Shown here: positions 62,341-64,000 of the stretch, piece by piece
How the letters are laid out: each line of letters starts with the position of its first letter
Position numbering within the stretch: position 1 is the stretch's first letter
Assembly: GCF_000092865.1 (NCBI RefSeq)
Contig: NC_014151.1
Coordinates: 2,294,001-2,358,000 of the forward strand
Reading direction: 5' to 3'
From: Cellulomonas flavigena DSM 20109
GTDB taxonomy: Bacteria > Actinomycetota > Actinomycetes > Actinomycetales > Cellulomonadaceae
DNA length: 64,000 nt
Translations under genes and position numbers: made by a program
The notes under the pieces: model-generated
The model's database searches: none
Told to the model about the DNA's origin: nothing
Seen by the model: only the letters and a program-made list of their open reading frames with translations

Positions 62341-63015
62341 CTACCGCGCGGAGTAGGGCTCCAACGCGTCGGTGAGGGCCGCGACGTCCGGGGCGCACGC
62401 CAGCGGGTCCGGCACGCACGTCTCGGAGCGGTACAGGTGCACGTAGGAGTGCACGATCAGCCGGAGCCCACCGTCGCCGTCGTCGAACAGCTGCAGCGAG
62501 CTCTGCTGGTCGTCGGACGCGCTGAACGTCACCAGGTGCCGGTTGCGCGCTGTCGACCGGTTGGTGGTGGACACGGTGTACCCGAGCGGTTCCAGCGTCC
62601 GGCGCCACACCGCGCCGAGGCGCTCGACGGAGGCGTCGTCGAGCGTGGCCGCGCCCGTGGTCGTCCAGGCGTCCGGCGCCCACCTCAGCGCCGGGTACCC
62701 GTCGACGACCTGCTCGTCCTTGCCGTCGCGCTGGTGCGTGAACGCCTGCGCGTCCGCGCGGTTCCACGACAGCCCGGTGTGCTCGCCGATCGCGTCCATC
62801 GCCGCGCGTGCCGCCGCGGCGTGCCCGGGAACGACGTCGGCGATGTCGGGACGTTCCCGCAGCTCCGCGGCGGAGAACGGGGCCACGTAGGACGGCCGTC
62901 GGTCGAGGAGGTCCGGCATCATGCGGCTCCACGCGAGCACGACGACCACGGCGACGACCGCGACGACGACGTGAGCCTGCAGGGACCGGCGGGCGGGACG
63001 AGCAGATGACGACAT
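62341..63015 (-). CDS. Membrane-anchored hypothetical protein
   Basis: The 224-residue protein has a short basic N terminus, one membrane helix (AHVVVAVVAVVVVLAWSRM, about 14-32) and an external domain of about 190 residues without repeats. It contains two cysteines (ETCVPDPLACAPD) that may form a disulfide, which fits an exported place. I recognise no family. ATG 63015 has GGGAG 6 bases upstream; a GTG further upstream at 63072 is possible. It converges with glnA. Confidence 0.72.
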   Translation of the reverse strand: MSSSARPARRSLQAHVVVAVVAVVVVLAWSRMMPDLLDRRPSYVAPFSAAELRERPDIADVVPGHAAAARAAMDAIGEHTGLSWNRADAQAFTHQRDGKDEQVVDGYPALRWAPDAWTTTGAATLDDASVERLGAVWRRTLEPLGYTVSTTNRSTARNRHLVTFSASDDQQSSLQLFDDGDGGLRLIVHSYVHLYRSETCVPDPLACAPDVAALTDALEPYSAR

Positions 63016-63097
63016 CGAGGCTCCCACGGGATCGGGGGTGTCACCGTACCGACCTCCGTACGGGACGCTCACCGGCCGTCCGCGAGCGTCGCCCGAC

Positions 63098-63499
63098 TCA
63101 CCCGCGCGCGGGCGGGCGCAGGAGCCACCGGTCCACCCGCACCTCGACCAGGACGCGCGGCCCGTCCTGCGTCTCGTCGGTGGCGTCCCACCCGCCGTAC
63201 TTCGTCGCGAAGCGCGCCAGGAGGGACGGGTACGCCTCGATGTCGTGGTGCACGTGCGCGCGTCCCTGCGCGACGACGGGACGCCCGCCCGTGCCGTCGA
63301 CGGCGAGCGCGACGCGCGGATCCCGCAGCATGTTCGCGACCTTGACGTTCACGGTCGAGCTCGCGATCCAGAAGGTGTGCTCGTCGAGCAGGAACCAGAT
63401 CGGCGTGACGTGCGGTGACCCGTCGCGCCGCAACGTCGTCAGCCAGGCGCAGGTCGCGTCGGCGACCGCGTGGCCCCCCGCGTCCCCCGCGCGGCTCAC
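63098..63499 (-). CDS. Pyridoxamine 5'-phosphate oxidase-fold (PPOX class) protein
   Basis: The 133-residue protein is a split-barrel flavin-type domain: ATCAWLTTLRRDGSPHVTPIWFLLDEHTFWIASS, KVANMLRDPRVALAVDG and RVLVEVRVDRWLL. Actinobacterial members of this size often bind F420 and not FMN (TIGR03618-like), and I think this is more likely here, but the cofactor is not proven. The GTG overlaps the fdhD stop by 4 bases (GTGA), so the two are co-translated. Confidence 0.87.
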   Translation of the reverse strand: MSRAGDAGGHAVADATCAWLTTLRRDGSPHVTPIWFLLDEHTFWIASSTVNVKVANMLRDPRVALAVDGTGGRPVVAQGRAHVHHDIEAYPSLLARFATKYGGWDATDETQDGPRVLVEVRVDRWLLRPPARG

Positions 63500-64000
63500 G
63501 GCACCCGCCCCGGGGCCGGGTGGATGCGGTGCGCGTGGCTGTACACGTTGAGGGTGTCGCCCCGGTTGAACCCGATCACGGTGACGCCGAGCTCCTCCCC
63601 CAGCTCCACCGCGAGCGCGGACGGCGCCGAGACGGCCGAGACCACGGGGACGCCCGCCATCGCGGCCTTCTGCACGAGCTCGAAGGACACACGGCCGGAG
63701 AGCTGGAGCACCGCGCCGCGCAGCGGGAGCAGACCTGCGCGCACGGCCCACCCGACCACCTTGTCGACGGCGTTGTGCCGGCCGACGTCCTCACGCAGGC
63801 AGGCCAGTCGCGGTTCACCCTCGGCAGCGGGCAGGAACAACCCTGCGGCGTGCACGCCGCCGGTGCGGTCGAACGTCGTCTGGCGCTCGCGCAGCCGGCC
63901 GGGCAGAGCGAGGAGGTGGTGGACCCGCACGGCGACGTCGTCGGTGCGCGGGTCGTGCGCGCTGACCTTGCGGACGGCCTCGATCGACGACGTGCCGCAC
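63496..64000 (-). CDS. fdhD: Sulfurtransferase FdhD, partial (start beyond the window)
   Basis: The visible 168 residues are the C-terminal part of FdhD, which hands sulfur from IscS to the molybdenum cofactor of formate dehydrogenase. The frame enters at the window edge with CGTSSIEAVRKVS, the second Cys of the CGxCG active-site motif, and continues with TGGVHAAGLF, REDVGRHNAVDKVVG, LQLSGRVSFELVQKAAMAGVPVV and GFNRGDTLNVYSH. No formate dehydrogenase gene is in the window; it should lie upstream to the right. Downstream it is coupled to the PPOX-fold gene. Confidence 0.92.
   Translation of the reverse strand, partial: CGTSSIEAVRKVSAHDPRTDDVAVRVHHLLALPGRLRERQTTFDRTGGVHAAGLFLPAAEGEPRLACLREDVGRHNAVDKVVGWAVRAGLLPLRGAVLQLSGRVSFELVQKAAMAGVPVVSAVSAPSALAVELGEELGVTVIGFNRGDTLNVYSHAHRIHPAPGRVP

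Noticed and set aside
1..64000. Mobile elements, prophage, tRNA or rRNA genes
   Set aside because: No transposase or integrase motifs, no terminal repeats and no tRNA-like clover-leaf with the TTCRA loop were found by eye; base composition is even through the window.

Overview
The window is a gene-dense piece of a very GC-rich chromosome from an actinomycete. The content points to Micrococcales and most likely to a Cellulomonas-like organism: an HrdB-type primary sigma factor with a long N-terminal extension next to a ParE-type topoisomerase, a pyrophosphate-dependent phosphofructokinase, a PASTA kinase, a class II DAHP synthase, a cytochrome bcc-aa3 oxidase and GlnR-box control of glnA. The phylum is secure; the genus is inference. 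I see no rRNA, tRNA, insertion sequence, prophage or CRISPR array. No gene-free stretch exceeds about 220 bases.

Layout. 1-6.7 kb: a partial acetyltransferase, parE, a small zinc-finger-like protein, sigA, a universal stress protein and a DUF4192 protein. 6.8-19.8 kb: lipoprotein, polyprenyl synthetase, Rv2175c-type DNA-binding protein, LysM/transglycosylase wall enzyme, PASTA kinase PknL, then aroG and PPi-PFK, an acyltransferase, a ROK glucokinase and an acyl-CoA ligase. 20-32 kb: a DEDDh/UvrC-like nuclease, an AsnC-type ligand-binding protein, trpD coupled to a receiver-only protein, then ctaE-qcrCAB facing ctaCDF with sodA between them. 32-39 kb: a lysine-free NifS-like protein, an A-type Fe-S carrier, glycerate kinase, nadA, a PfpI protein, a thioesterase and an M20 dipeptidase. 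39-45 kb: a repeat protein of unknown function, a MocR regulator divergent from a 44-aa membrane peptide and a YczE-type transporter, and pyrD with a 70-aa partner. 45-51.6 kb: pepA, lpdA, the E2 acyltransferase and an epimerase. 51.5-57 kb: a membrane-anchored pseudokinase, an oxidoreductase and a MarR/MMPL exporter pair. 57-64 kb: lipB, lipA, a DUF4191 protein, an RDD protein, glnA and a partial fdhD.

The order polyprenyl synthetase - Rv2175c - pknL - aroG - acyltransferase - fadD15 - Rv2191-like nuclease - trpD - ctaE-qcrCAB - ctaC - erpA - glxK - pepB - dlaT - Rv2216-like - lipB - lipA - DUF4191 - RDD - glnA1 matches, from memory, the order of Mycobacterium tuberculosis Rv2173 to Rv2220. 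The window is therefore mostly an old actinobacterial core, with insertions that carry most of the unfamiliar genes (LysM enzyme, MocR block, repeat protein, pseudokinase and exporter block).

Regulation is unusually readable. About 25 genes have a sigma-A-like -10 hexamer (TANNNT type) ending only 6-8 bases before the start codon, the arrangement of leaderless mRNAs. A GlnR box precedes glnA, and three tandem 16-bp units with a 12-bp palindrome lie between trpD's partner and ctaE. The most interesting points are a NifS/IscS-family protein that lacks the PLP lysine and has no lysine at all, a four-copy GDVV-type repeat protein, a kinase-fold protein without catalytic residues, and two head-to-head leaderless promoters packed into 32 bp.
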